This document shows, in pieces, positions 1-8,176 of a stretch of DNA of 47,000 nucleotides. The stretch's first letter is position 1, and each line of letters starts with the position of its first letter. Position numbers and translations under genes: made by a program. Below the pieces are notes generated by a model. That model was not told the origin of the DNA. It saw only the letters and a list, made by a program, of their open reading frames with translations, and did not search any database. Source of the stretch: an uncultured Oscillospiraceae bacterium (GTDB lineage Bacteria > Bacillota > Clostridia > Oscillospirales > Oscillospiraceae); NCBI GenBank assembly GCA_934661735.1, contig CAKUJN010000004.1, positions 1 to 47,000 on the forward strand, read 5' to 3'.

Positions 1-254
1 TGATGGCCATCTCCGTGCCGCATGTACTGGGCGGAACGTATATTGTGGAAACTGTGTTTTCCTACCCCGGGCTCGGCACGCTCAGCTATGAAAGCGCGCG
101 GTATCAGGACTATAACCTGCTGATGGTGCTGTGTATGCTGACCGGAATTGTGGTCATCGCGTGCAGCATGCTGGCACAGACCATCAACGAGCGCATCGAC
201 CCGCGCCTGCGCAGTGCGCAGAGCGCCGCGGAAACGGAGGTGCGCGAGGCATGA
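1..254 (+). CDS. ABC transporter permease, DppB/OppB type (3' end only)
   Basis: The gene enters the window already open and only its last 83 or so residues are seen. They include the motif VVETVFSYPGLG-like stretch (seen as IVETVFSYPGLGTL), then YQDYNLLMVLCMLTG and a final membrane segment, which is the typical C-terminus of the first permease of dipeptide/oligopeptide/nickel importers. The role is inner-membrane channel of an ATP-driven importer; the substrate cannot be told from this fragment. Its stop codon overlaps the start of the next permease by 4 nt (ATGA), so the two are translated together. The ATPase and binding-protein genes must lie upstream of the window, because nothing of the kind follows. 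Confidence 0.85.
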   Translation, partial: MAISVPHVLGGTYIVETVFSYPGLGTLSYESARYQDYNLLMVLCMLTGIVVIACSMLAQTINERIDPRLRSAQSAAETEVREA

Positions 255-1135
255 CGGACAAATTCCAACTGGTCGGTATCCGCCCAGCGCCGCCTCAGCC
301 GCCAAAGGCCAGGACGCCGTGGTATCATTCACTCCCGCCGGTTTCGGCCGCAGTGCTGGCGCTGATTGTGCTGGGCTGTGTACTCAGCCCACTGTTCGTT
401 CCGCACGACCCGTCGTATATGGACCTCGCCAGCTGCAATCTTCCCCCGTGCCGTGAATTTCCGTTCGGCACTGACGCGATGGGCCGCGATGTTTTCTCCA
501 TGATCTGGTCCGGCGGACGGCTGTCGCTGTGCATCGGCCTTCTGGCCACAGCGATTTCTACGGCTGTTGCCGTGATGATCGGCAGCATCAGCGGCTGCGC
601 GCCGCGCTGGCTGGACGCGCTTTTGATGCGCGCGACCGAGCTTGCGCTCAGCGTGCCGTCGCTTCTGGTCACGATATTTTTGCAGGCGATTCTGGGAAAG
701 CCGAGCGTGCTGAGTATGTCTCTGGTCATCGGGCTGACCGGCTGGACCTCCATCGCCAAGGTCGTCCGCACCGAGGTGCGGCAGCTGCGCGGCAGCGAAT
801 ATGTGCTGGCCGCGCGCACCATGGGCGGCAGCTTTTTCCACATCCTGCGCTGTCATCTCGCGCCGAATTTTGCCTCGGCCATCTCGTTTATGGTGGTTAT
901 GAGCATCCGCAGCGCGATCATCGCCGAATCCACGCTCAGCTTCATGGGCATCGGCCTGCCGCTGGAGCTTATCTCATGGGGCAGCATGCTGTCGCTTGCC
1001 GAAAACGCGCTTCTGAGCGGCAGCTGGTGGGTCATCATCGGCCCAGGCGCGTTTCTGGTTGTGACGCTGCTTTGCATCACGAATCTTGCCGACGCGCTGC
1101 GCAGCGGCCGCGACCGCCGTTCGTCCAATCTGTAA
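251..1135 (+). CDS. ABC transporter permease, DppC/OppC type
   Basis: Protein of 294 residues, the second permease of a peptide/nickel-family importer. A first membrane segment lies at about 30-52, followed by a periplasmic-side stretch with the family signature FGTDAMGRDVFS near 75-86, then further membrane segments. The cytoplasmic loop that docks on the ATPase (EAA-type loop) is visible as EYVLAARTMGGSFFHILRCH. The start ATG overlaps the stop of the upstream permease by 4 nt; a longer upstream reading frame is not needed. A strong terminator follows directly, so this is the last gene of its operon. Family assignment is firm; the transported substrate is unknown. Confidence 0.9.
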   Translation: MTDKFQLVGIRPAPPQPPKARTPWYHSLPPVSAAVLALIVLGCVLSPLFVPHDPSYMDLASCNLPPCREFPFGTDAMGRDVFSMIWSGGRLSLCIGLLATAISTAVAVMIGSISGCAPRWLDALLMRATELALSVPSLLVTIFLQAILGKPSVLSMSLVIGLTGWTSIAKVVRTEVRQLRGSEYVLAARTMGGSFFHILRCHLAPNFASAISFMVVMSIRSAIIAESTLSFMGIGLPLELISWGSMLSLAENALLSGSWWVIIGPGAFLVVTLLCITNLADALRSGRDRRSSNL

Positions 1136-1170
1136 AAGGAATCCTCGGGTTCTCCCGAGGATTCCTTTTT
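1134..1170 (+). terminator. Rho-independent terminator of the ABC permease operon
   Basis: A 16-bp perfect stem (left arm 1134-1149, right arm 1154-1169) with a 4-nt loop is followed by a T run. It begins inside the stop codon of the permease gene. Confidence 0.9.
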
Positions 1171-1259
1171 CGTTGATCTGTTATACTGATTTGATGTTCC
1201 GGACCTGAGCGGCACTGTTGCAATCTGTGGTTCCTGCATTATCAGGTATGAGACAACGG

Positions 1260-1292
1260 AACGCCCCCCGCTCTGTTGGAGCGGGGGGCGTT
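1260..1292. terminator. GC-rich stem-loop between convergent genes
   Basis: A perfect 14-bp inverted repeat (1260-1273 and 1279-1292) with a 5-nt loop sits 6 nt beyond the stop codon of the minus-strand zinc-ribbon gene. There is no long T run on either strand, so it may work as a weak bidirectional terminator or as a 3' stabilising structure. Confidence 0.6.
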
Positions 1293-1298
1293 CAATTC

Positions 1299-1997
1299 TC
1301 AAAGGAAGAATTTCTGCTGAAGCGACTCACGCAGCGGCTTGCACACGGCGATAACGATCAGCATCAGGCCAAGCAGCACGCCGGCGGTCAGGGGATAGAA
1401 CGACCAGAAGAACGTTTCATGCAGCTGGAACGTGAGATTGATCAGAAACTCAATCAGCACGGCGATGCCGCCGCCGAGAATCAGGCTGCCGCCGTAGATA
1501 TACAGATATCCGGCGTGCAGATAGCGCGTCAGCGCCACGACTGCCGTGATCAGCAGGCCGATCGCGCCGGTGACGGGGAAAGCAAAGGACAGGAACCAGT
1601 GCCCGCCGGTAGCCAGATCGATATACAGCAGGTACAGTCCGATGGCCGCGAAGTCGATCGGCACGAAAATCACCGGATTCGGGTGGCGGAACCACAGCGG
1701 CAGCAGCACCAGAATGTACAGAAGTCCGATGCCGCCCGCGGCATAGCCGGACCAGACAATCCGGCCGTTGATGCGCCAGTCGCACAGCAGGCAGATCGCC
1801 GCCGGAAGCAGCGCCAGCATGGTCAGCACGAACAGAATGCCGGAGCGGCTGACGTCCTCGCGGCGGATACGCCGGTCGGGCGGGAACGGCGGTTCGGCGC
1901 GTTCGCGGAGAATGTCGGGATGAAAGACCGGCGTCCCGCACAGCGGGCACTTTTTTTCGCTGTCTGCAAGCTCAACGCCGCATTTGACACAATACAT
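1299..1997 (-). CDS. Zinc-ribbon multi-spanning membrane protein (DUF6320-like)
   Basis: Protein of 232 residues. The N-terminus holds a four-cysteine zinc ribbon (CVKC at about 3-6 and CPLC at about 17-20), then a short linker and about five or six hydrophobic segments spanning roughly residues 50 to 220. The architecture resembles proteins annotated as DUF6320, from memory rather than a search. A clear AAAGGAG site precedes the ATG, and only 15 nt separate it from the upstream hydrolase/acyltransferase gene, so the two form one operon. Its function is unknown; the constant neighbour suggests a membrane partner for the acyltransferase, which is inference. Confidence 0.75.
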   Translation of the reverse strand: MYCVKCGVELADSEKKCPLCGTPVFHPDILRERAEPPFPPDRRIRREDVSRSGILFVLTMLALLPAAICLLCDWRINGRIVWSGYAAGGIGLLYILVLLPLWFRHPNPVIFVPIDFAAIGLYLLYIDLATGGHWFLSFAFPVTGAIGLLITAVVALTRYLHAGYLYIYGGSLILGGGIAVLIEFLINLTFQLHETFFWSFYPLTAGVLLGLMLIVIAVCKPLRESLQQKFFL

Positions 1998-2012
1998 AAT
2001 AACGCTCCTTTC

Positions 2013-4172
2013 TCAGCGCTGGTTGCTCTCAACCTTTACGGGCAGAGACAGCCGCTGTAAAACGCGGAAGAAATGGAATTCCAGCTCCGGCTCGCGGATG
2101 TTGCGGATAAAGTTGATATACATGCTGCCGTTCCATGAGACGACGCCGCAGTCGTGCGGCGCGTTTGCCTGTACGCCGATGATGAAGTCCATCCGCGCGA
2201 TATACGGCGCCATTTCCTTTGGCAGCTGCACCGCGCCGAGATTCGACAGGCACAGGCAGGATTTGCACTCGCCGACGGCGTCAAAGACGGCCTTCATGGC
2301 AATGTTCTTGATGAACAGCGGCATAATCCGAAGAATGGGTGAGCGCTCGCTGGCAACGTTGGTGGCGAATTTTGCACGCATCATGCGCGGATCGTTTTCC
2401 AATCCCATACGGTAGTGGACCACGGAGCAGATTTCCTCAAACGTGTAATCGCCCAGCCGCGGATCGATCTCCGGTGTGACATAGGAGGCAAAGTTGCGCA
2501 GCGTCCGGCTGGGGAACAGGCGGCGCAGATTGACCGGCAGCAGAACCTTGACTGGCTTGCGGCGGCTCCGGCGCGGAACCTGCTCCGCCTGAAGCTCGCA
2601 AATGGCCTTGAGCATGGCGGCCGCCAGAAATTCCGTGACGCTGACATGATAGCGCGCGGCGCACGCCTTGACCGCATCCACCGAGAGAATCATCGTCGTC
2701 AGATTCAGAAAACCGTCCGGTTCAGGCGTGCCGCTCAGGTGGTAGGCGGTTTGTTCTTTGCGGCTGGCGCAAATATCGCCGGCATAGCGCAGATAGCTGT
2801 CCTCCAGCTCCTCCTCGTCGGGGTCCTCCAGACGGCCCAGCACGCCGCATTCGGCGGGAATGGAGACGCCGTATTTCTGACAGAGATACTCCGCGACCAG
2901 CGTTTTCAGGAAAATCAGCCCGCCGGTGCCGTCGGTGACGGCGTGAAAGAACTCCACAGCAATGCGGCTGTGATAGACCAGCACGCGGAACGCGCACTTG
3001 CGCACGTCGTCAAACGGCGTGTGTACCAGCGGATAGCTCTTCTCCTCCTCAACGGGAGGGGCTTTTGGAATCTGCTCAAGATAATACCAGAATACGCCGC
3101 GTCGCAGACGCACGGCAATCGACGGAAAGCGCCGCACTGTCACATCCAGCGCTGAGCGCAGGACGGCGGTATCCACCGCCTCGGTCAGCGTGGCGGAGAG
3201 ACGGAAATAATTCGTCCAGCCGCGGCGCTTTGCCGCCGGATAGATCTTGGCGGCGTTATCCAGACGCATCCAGCGCAGCTTTTTTGCCGGAGAGAGCACG
3301 CGGGACATAAAATTGTTGATCGCCTCAAAGTCCGACATGTTCTCATTGAGATAGTACAGCACATATGCGTGCCAGCGGTCGGGGGCGACGATCATTTTGC
3401 TCTGACAGCCGCATTTGCGCAGCTTTTCGTGCAGCATGCGCGTGTCGTCCAGCATCACCTCGTCGCCGCCGACAAACAGAAGCGACGGCGGCAGGCCGTT
3501 CAGATCGCCGAACAGCGGCGAGCAGAGCGGATTTTCCGGCTCGTCGGTATAGCATTTGGCATAGAATTGCAGCAGCTCCGGCGTCATGGAGGGATCGATG
3601 TCGCGGTTGTCGATATACGACTGTCCGGAGCCGGTCAGGTCGGTCCACGGCGAAATGCCGATCAGCCCGCACGGAAGCGGCAGGCGCAGCTGCTTGAGCT
3701 TCAGGCACAGCGCATAGATCAGGCCGCCGCCTGCGCTTTCGCCGCACAGCAGAATCTGATTCGCGGGATAGCCCTTGGACAGCAGATACTGATAGCTGAC
3801 CACCGCATCGTCCAGCGCGGCGGGAAAGCGCTCCTCCGGCGCGAGCCGGTAGGCCGCGCAGAATACGCGCACGCCGCACTCGTCGGCAAGCGTTGCGGCA
3901 AAGCCCTTGGCGTATTCCAGACTGCCGCAGGTATAGCCGCCGCCGTGCAGATACAGCACGACGCCCTGACGGCGCTCATCCCTGGGAATCAGCCACGCGC
4001 CCTGAAACGGGCCGAAGTCGTGGTCGCGGACGAACACGTCGCGGCGGTGAATCGCCTCCATCAGCTCGCCGAGCTTGTCCTGACCCTTGCGGGTCGCCTC
4101 CAGCGAGCAGTTTGCGACAAAGGGCTTGAAGAAATTGAGTTGTGAGCGGATCAGCTTTGCGGGCAGTCCCAT
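2013..4172 (-). CDS. Alpha/beta hydrolase fused to a condensation-type acyltransferase
   Basis: Protein of 719 residues with two catalytic domains. Residues about 1-295 are a hormone-sensitive-lipase-type alpha/beta hydrolase: oxyanion motif HGGG at 76-79, nucleophile elbow GESAG with Ser146, probable acid Asp237 and probable His268. Residues about 300-719 look like a condensation/alcohol-acetyltransferase domain with the active-site motif HAVTDG at 410-415 (an HxxxDG core; the first His of the usual HHxxxDG is Phe). One polypeptide could thus both make and cleave an ester; the substrate is unknown. A GGAAG site precedes the ATG. It is transcribed divergently from an AraC-type regulator and is followed by the zinc-ribbon membrane gene. 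Domain assignments are by motif; the joint function is inference. Confidence 0.85.
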   Translation of the reverse strand: MGLPAKLIRSQLNFFKPFVANCSLEATRKGQDKLGELMEAIHRRDVFVRDHDFGPFQGAWLIPRDERRQGVVLYLHGGGYTCGSLEYAKGFAATLADECGVRVFCAAYRLAPEERFPAALDDAVVSYQYLLSKGYPANQILLCGESAGGGLIYALCLKLKQLRLPLPCGLIGISPWTDLTGSGQSYIDNRDIDPSMTPELLQFYAKCYTDEPENPLCSPLFGDLNGLPPSLLFVGGDEVMLDDTRMLHEKLRKCGCQSKMIVAPDRWHAYVLYYLNENMSDFEAINNFMSRVLSPAKKLRWMRLDNAAKIYPAAKRRGWTNYFRLSATLTEAVDTAVLRSALDVTVRRFPSIAVRLRRGVFWYYLEQIPKAPPVEEEKSYPLVHTPFDDVRKCAFRVLVYHSRIAVEFFHAVTDGTGGLIFLKTLVAEYLCQKYGVSIPAECGVLGRLEDPDEEELEDSYLRYAGDICASRKEQTAYHLSGTPEPDGFLNLTTMILSVDAVKACAARYHVSVTEFLAAAMLKAICELQAEQVPRRSRRKPVKVLLPVNLRRLFPSRTLRNFASYVTPEIDPRLGDYTFEEICSVVHYRMGLENDPRMMRAKFATNVASERSPILRIMPLFIKNIAMKAVFDAVGECKSCLCLSNLGAVQLPKEMAPYIARMDFIIGVQANAPHDCGVVSWNGSMYINFIRNIREPELEFHFFRVLQRLSLPVKVESNQR

Positions 4173-4212
4173 GCGTGTTCTTCCTTTCGTATGGCCGTTG
4201 ACATTTCAAAAC

Positions 4213-4241
4213 ATTATAGCATTTACGCAATGGCTTGTAAA
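4213..4241 (-). promoter_or_regulatory. Sigma-A-type promoter of the hydrolase/acyltransferase operon
   Basis: Read on the minus strand: -35 TTTACA (4236-4241), 17-nt spacer, -10 TATAAT (4213-4218), about 40 nt before the ATG. Confidence 0.75.
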
Positions 4242-4299
4242 TACACGCCGCGCACGGGCTTGCACAAATTGCCCGTTTTGTGCTATAATTCTTGTAAAT
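4234..4299. promoter_or_regulatory. Operator-like repeats between the two divergent promoters
   Basis: CTTGTAAAT occurs twice in the same direction (4234-4242 and 4291-4299). The first copy covers the -35 of the leftward promoter and the second lies just after the -10 of the rightward promoter. Between them, GCACAAA (4262-4268) and TTTGTGC (4277-4283) form an inverted repeat filling the spacer of the rightward promoter. Direct repeats are the usual AraC-family target form, so these are candidate binding sites for the adjacent regulator. Confidence 0.5.
4260..4289 (+). promoter_or_regulatory. Promoter of the AraC-type regulator
   Basis: -35 TTGCAC (4260-4265), 18-nt spacer, -10 TATAAT (4284-4289) preceded by an extended TGC. 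The gene's TTG start follows about 31 nt later. Confidence 0.75.
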
Positions 4300-4320
4300 C
4301 GTGCGCGGGGAGGCGGTACT

Positions 4321-5157
4321 TTGGAGCAGCAGAGCTATGAAAAACGCGGATATCTGCGGGAAAACTACCGCCTGTTTCATCTGTGCGGCGCAATGGAGGA
4401 AACGGTGGACTGGCACTATCACACGTTTCACAAGATCATCGTCCTGCTTTCCGAGGGTGCGGCCTACGGCATCGAGGGGCGGAGCTACGCCCTGCAGGCG
4501 GGGGACATGGTGCTGGTGGGCAGCGGCTGCATTCACCGGCCGGAGGTTCGCGCGGGCGCGCCGTATGAGCGTATTATTCTGTACATTTCACCCGAGTTCG
4601 TCCGTGCGCGCAGCACGCCGGAGTGCGATCTGGAGGCATGCTTCACAACGGCGCGGGAAAGCTTCCGCTTCGTCGTCCGGTCGGGCGCGTCGCGGCGCGA
4701 GCTGACGCAGACGCTCACGGCGCTGGAACGCGAGTGGGGGAGCGGCAAATTCGGCAGCGCGCTGTTGTGCGACGCGCTGTTTGACCAGTTCATGATCGGC
4801 GTGGGACGCGGCATGCTGGAGCACCGGCTGGAATTCGTCGATTCCAGCGCCTGCGACGAAAAAATTGCGGCGATTCTGGAATATCTGTCGGCAAATCCCG
4901 CGCAGGAGACGACAATTGACGATCTGGCAGCGCGCTTTTACATCAGCAAGTATCATATGATGCGCCGTTTTCGCGAGGAAACGGGCTATACCATTCACAA
5001 TTATCTGGTGACAAAGCGGCTGATGCTGGCGCGCGAAAAAATCGCGGGCGGCATGCCGGTCAGCGAGGCGTGCTATCAGTGCGGCTTCCGCGAGTATTCC
5101 ACATTTGCGCGCGCGTACCGGAAGCTGTTTTCCGAGCCGCCGCGTTCGGCACGCTGA
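4321..5157 (+). CDS. AraC-family transcriptional regulator
   Basis: Protein of 278 residues. The N-terminal part has a cupin-like ligand pocket (WHYHTFHK at about 31-38, then a glycine-rich barrel to about residue 80). The last 95 residues hold the two helix-turn-helix motifs of AraC/XylS proteins, including DDLAARFYISKYHMMRRF and the second-helix region EACYQCGFREYSTFARAYRK. The chosen start is TTG, placed 8 nt after a GGGGAGG site and downstream of the promoter; a longer in-frame extension upstream would overlap the divergent gene and its promoter. Position and divergent orientation suggest it controls the hydrolase/acyltransferase operon in response to a small molecule, which is inference. 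Confidence 0.88.
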   Translation: MEQQSYEKRGYLRENYRLFHLCGAMEETVDWHYHTFHKIIVLLSEGAAYGIEGRSYALQAGDMVLVGSGCIHRPEVRAGAPYERIILYISPEFVRARSTPECDLEACFTTARESFRFVVRSGASRRELTQTLTALEREWGSGKFGSALLCDALFDQFMIGVGRGMLEHRLEFVDSSACDEKIAAILEYLSANPAQETTIDDLAARFYISKYHMMRRFREETGYTIHNYLVTKRLMLAREKIAGGMPVSEACYQCGFREYSTFARAYRKLFSEPPRSAR

Positions 5158-5184
5158 ATGCGGCGCGGAAAAGCGAAATAGGAC

Positions 5185-5213
5185 TTTTTAACGCGCGGGT
5201 TTTGTGATATAAT
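5185..5213 (+). promoter_or_regulatory. Probable promoter of the lepB operon
   Basis: A perfect TATAAT (5208-5213) preceded by TGTGA; the -35 position 17 nt upstream is only a poor T-rich match (5185-5190). About 70 nt upstream of the lepB ATG. Confidence 0.55.
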
Positions 5214-5282
5214 TCTTCTGATTGCGATATTACGGCGTCTGCGGCAGAGCCGGACGCCTTACAGGATGCGAGGAAAACAGAT

Positions 5283-6296
5283 ATGGACACGCAAAACAGC
5301 ATGTTTGATACGCTGGATCTGGATGAGATCCGCAAGCTGATCGGCGAGGACGCGCCGGAGGCTCCCGCGCAGGCCGCGCCAAAGGCCCCCGCGCCCGAGC
5401 GCGGGACAGTGCGTCCCGCTGCCGAGGCGGCGGAAAAACCGGCGGGCGCTCCGGCAGACAGCGCCGCCGCGGAGAAGCCGGCCGCCGCGCCCGCGCGGCA
5501 GGCAGAGCCGGAGAGGCCCGCGGAGGCGCCGGAGCGGGAGCGTGCTCCTGCGCAGGAGAAACCGGCGGAGCAGAAGCAGGAGCCGGAGGCGCCGGCGCGC
5601 CGCCGCTCACCGGCCGGCCGCCGGACCGCACAGGGCGGCGTGCGCAGAGACGTGGAAAAGGCGCTGGAGCAGCACCGCGAGGATGCGGCGGAGGAAAAAG
5701 CGCCGCGCGGCTATGACGCGTTTACGATGCTTCATGATCTGGTCATCATTCTGGCGACACTGACGCTGGTGTTCGTGTTTTTCTTCCGGCTGGTCGGCGT
5801 GGACGGAGAGTCCATGATTCCGACGTTTTACAATCAGGACTATCTGATTCTGGAGAGCAACTTCCTGTATAAAAATGTGGAGCGCGGCGATATTATCGTT
5901 CTGAAGGTCGACGCGCAGGAGCTGGAAAACCGGCCGATTGTCAAGCGCGTCATCGCCACCGAGGGCCAGACGGTCGATATCGATTTTGAAACCGGCGAGG
6001 TAACGGTGGACGGGAAAATCCTGATCGAGCCGTATATCTATGAGCCGACGTATGAGAGCTATGCCGAGTTCGGCAAGGGGCTGGACTATCCGGTGACGGT
6101 CCCGAAGGGACATATCTTCGTCATGGGCGACGACCGCAATCACTCGGCCGACAGCCGCTACTCGCCCATCGGCTGCGTCAGCACAGACAGCGTGCTGGGC
6201 AAGGTGCTGTTCCTGGTTTTCCCGGGACGTGAGACGGACGTCTATGGAAATGTGACCGGAAAGCGTGATTTTGGCAGAATTGGAGTTGTATCCTGA
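5283..6296 (+). CDS. lepB: Signal peptidase I with a long Ala/Pro/Glu-rich N-terminal extension
   Basis: Protein of 337 residues that removes signal peptides from exported proteins at the outer face of the membrane. The catalytic part runs from about 145: a membrane anchor at about 150-170, nucleophile Ser177 in GESMIP, general base Lys221 in IVKRVIATEG, and the box GDDRNHSADSRYSPIG near 282-297. Residues 22-140 are a low-complexity, Ala/Pro/Glu-rich, charged segment predicted to be disordered and cytoplasmic; usual Gram-positive enzymes are about 170-190 residues and lack it. It heads a chain of seven overlapping genes, and its stop shares one base with the rbgA start (TGATG). Confidence 0.93.
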   Translation: MDTQNSMFDTLDLDEIRKLIGEDAPEAPAQAAPKAPAPERGTVRPAAEAAEKPAGAPADSAAAEKPAAAPARQAEPERPAEAPERERAPAQEKPAEQKQEPEAPARRRSPAGRRTAQGGVRRDVEKALEQHREDAAEEKAPRGYDAFTMLHDLVIILATLTLVFVFFFRLVGVDGESMIPTFYNQDYLILESNFLYKNVERGDIIVLKVDAQELENRPIVKRVIATEGQTVDIDFETGEVTVDGKILIEPYIYEPTYESYAEFGKGLDYPVTVPKGHIFVMGDDRNHSADSRYSPIGCVSTDSVLGKVLFLVFPGRETDVYGNVTGKRDFGRIGVVS

Positions 6297-7204
6297 TGGA
6301 AAATTCCATGAACATTCAATGGTATCCGGGGCATATGACCAAAACGCGGCGTATGATGGAGGAGGACATTCGTCTGGTTGACGCCGTGTGTGAAATCGTT
6401 GACGCACGGATTCCGTTTTCAAGCCGCAACCCCGATATCGATACGCTGTGCGCGAACAAGCCGCGGCTGATCATCCTCAACCGCATTGACATGGCCGATC
6501 CTGAGATGATCCGCCGGTGGAGCGATTATTTCCGTGCGCAGGGCATGGCTGTTTTGCAGACGGACTGCAAAAACCGGAAGGGCATCAACGGCTTTGTTCC
6601 GGCGGTGCGGCGGCTGCTGGCGGAGAAGCTGGCGCGCTATGCGCAGAAGGGACAGGTCGGACGGCCGCTGAAAATCATGGTCGTCGGCATTCCAAACGTC
6701 GGAAAATCCACGTTTATCAACCAGATTGCCGGACGCAAGGGCGCAAAGGCCGAAAACCGGCCCGGCGTCACGCGCGGCAAGCAGTGGGTGACGGTGGATA
6801 CGGGCCTGCTGCTTCTGGACACGCCCGGCATACTCTGGCCGCGGTTTGAAGATCCGGAGGTCGGCATCCGGCTGGCCTATACCGGCGCGGTCAAGGACGA
6901 CGTGCTGGACACCGAGGCGCTGGCATGCCATCTGATGCAGATGCTGTGGCAGCGCTATCCCGACGCCATCCGCGCGCGCTATAAAATCGACTGCGCGCCG
7001 GACGAGGAGGGCTACGCCCTGCTGGAGGCGGCGGGGCGCAGGCGCGGCTTTTTAATCTCCGGCGGCGAAATTGATACCGAGCGCATGGCGCGCGTACTAT
7101 TAGAGGAATACCGGAGCTGCAAGCTGGGGCGCTTTACGCTGGAGGAGCCGCCGGTACCGGCGGCGGACGGCGCGCCGGAAACGGAAAATGAGGTAGAGAC
7201 ATGA
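6296..7204 (+). CDS. rbgA: Ribosome biogenesis GTPase RbgA (YlqF)
   Basis: Protein of 302 residues needed for a late step of 50S ribosomal subunit assembly. The GTPase motifs are circularly permuted, as expected: G4 NRID at 62-65 comes before the P-loop GIPNVGKST at 131-139, the switch Thr in PGVTRG near 159, and G3 DTPG at 175-178. The N-terminus WYPGHMTK is the family signature. A second ATG five codons in is possible, but the first one is coupled to the lepB stop. Its stop overlaps the rnhB start by 4 nt. lepB-rbgA-rnhB is a standard order in Bacillota. Confidence 0.95.
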   Translation: MENSMNIQWYPGHMTKTRRMMEEDIRLVDAVCEIVDARIPFSSRNPDIDTLCANKPRLIILNRIDMADPEMIRRWSDYFRAQGMAVLQTDCKNRKGINGFVPAVRRLLAEKLARYAQKGQVGRPLKIMVVGIPNVGKSTFINQIAGRKGAKAENRPGVTRGKQWVTVDTGLLLLDTPGILWPRFEDPEVGIRLAYTGAVKDDVLDTEALACHLMQMLWQRYPDAIRARYKIDCAPDEEGYALLEAAGRRRGFLISGGEIDTERMARVLLEEYRSCKLGRFTLEEPPVPAADGAPETENEVET

Positions 7205-7824
7205 GAAATCAGGAACCGGTGGACCTGTGGAAATTTGAGCACGCGGCGTTTGCGGACGGCTTTTCCGTCGTGTGCGGCGTGGACGAGGCGGGCCGCGGTC
7301 CGCTGGCCGGACCAGTGTGCGCGGCGGCGGTGATCCTGCCGCCGGATATACAGATCGAGGGCCTGAACGACTCAAAAAAGCTGACGGACAAAAAACGGCG
7401 TGAGCTGTTCGATGTCATTACCGCGCAGGCGGTGAGCTATGCGGTCGCATTCTGCGATGAAAAGGTGATCGATGAGATCAATATTTTACAGGCGACGTTC
7501 CGCGCCATGCGGCAGGCAGTCGAATCGCTTGGCGTGCGTCCGGAGCTTGCGCTGGTGGATGGAAACCGCGCGGCGGATTTCGGCGTGCCGGTGCGGACGA
7601 TTGTCAAAGGCGACAGCCTTTCCGCCAGCATCGCGGCGGCGTCGATCCTTGCCAAGGTCAGCCGTGACCGGCTGATGGAGCAGTACGACGGGACGTATCC
7701 GCAGTACGGCTTTGCGGTACATAAGGGCTATGGCACACAGCGGCATTATGACGCGCTGCGTGAGTACGGTCCGTGTCCGATTCACAGGATGAGCTTCCTG
7801 AAAAAGTTCTATGGTGAAAAATGA
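7201..7824 (+). CDS. rnhB: Ribonuclease HII
   Basis: Protein of 207 residues that cuts the RNA strand of RNA-DNA hybrids and starts removal of ribonucleotides embedded in DNA. The catalytic carboxylates are visible: Asp28 and Glu29 in GVDEAGRGPLAGP, Asp120 in LVDGN, and Asp156 in SRDRLM. The C-terminus HKGYGTQRHYDAL is also typical. The start ATG overlaps the rbgA stop (ATGA), and the last 14 nt overlap the yraN reading frame. Confidence 0.95.
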   Translation: MRNQEPVDLWKFEHAAFADGFSVVCGVDEAGRGPLAGPVCAAAVILPPDIQIEGLNDSKKLTDKKRRELFDVITAQAVSYAVAFCDEKVIDEINILQATFRAMRQAVESLGVRPELALVDGNRAADFGVPVRTIVKGDSLSASIAAASILAKVSRDRLMEQYDGTYPQYGFAVHKGYGTQRHYDALREYGPCPIHRMSFLKKFYGEK

Positions 7825-8176
7825 GGGCCTCGGCCCGTGGGGCGAGACGATTGCCGCCGAGGTGCTCCGGCGGAAGGGCTTCACCGTCACGGCGCGCAAT
7901 TACCGCAGCCGCTACGGCGAGATCGACCTGATCGCGGAGGACGAAAGCTGGCTGATATTTGCAGAGGTCAAGCTCCGGCGCTCCGCCGGATACGGCGCGG
8001 CGCGGGAGTTTGTCGACGCGCGCAAGCAGGAGCGCCTGCGGAAAACGGCGCTGATGTGGCTGGAGGCGCATGAAACGCTGCTTCAGCCGCGCTTTGACGT
8101 GATTGAGATCTACGCGCCGGAGGGAATCGCGACACGGCGGCCCGCCGTGCGCCATATTGAGGATGCGTTTATATGA
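7811..8176 (+). CDS. YraN-family (UPF0102) nuclease-like protein
   Basis: Protein of 121 residues with a restriction-endonuclease-like fold signature: RNYRSRYGEIDLIAED followed by FAEVKLR, giving the Glu/Asp/Glu-x-Lys set of that fold. Members almost always follow rnhB and have no settled function; a link to DNA processing is suspected. The start ATG lies inside the end of rnhB (14-nt overlap), and a GTG one codon later is an alternative. Its stop overlaps the dipeptidase start by 4 nt. Confidence 0.9.
   Translation: MVKNEGLGPWGETIAAEVLRRKGFTVTARNYRSRYGEIDLIAEDESWLIFAEVKLRRSAGYGAAREFVDARKQERLRKTALMWLEAHETLLQPRFDVIEIYAPEGIATRRPAVRHIEDAFI

Noticed and set aside
4087..4320. Extension of the AraC-type gene upstream to 4087
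   Set aside because: It would run through the divergent gene's start and both promoters. The TTG at 4321 has a good binding site.
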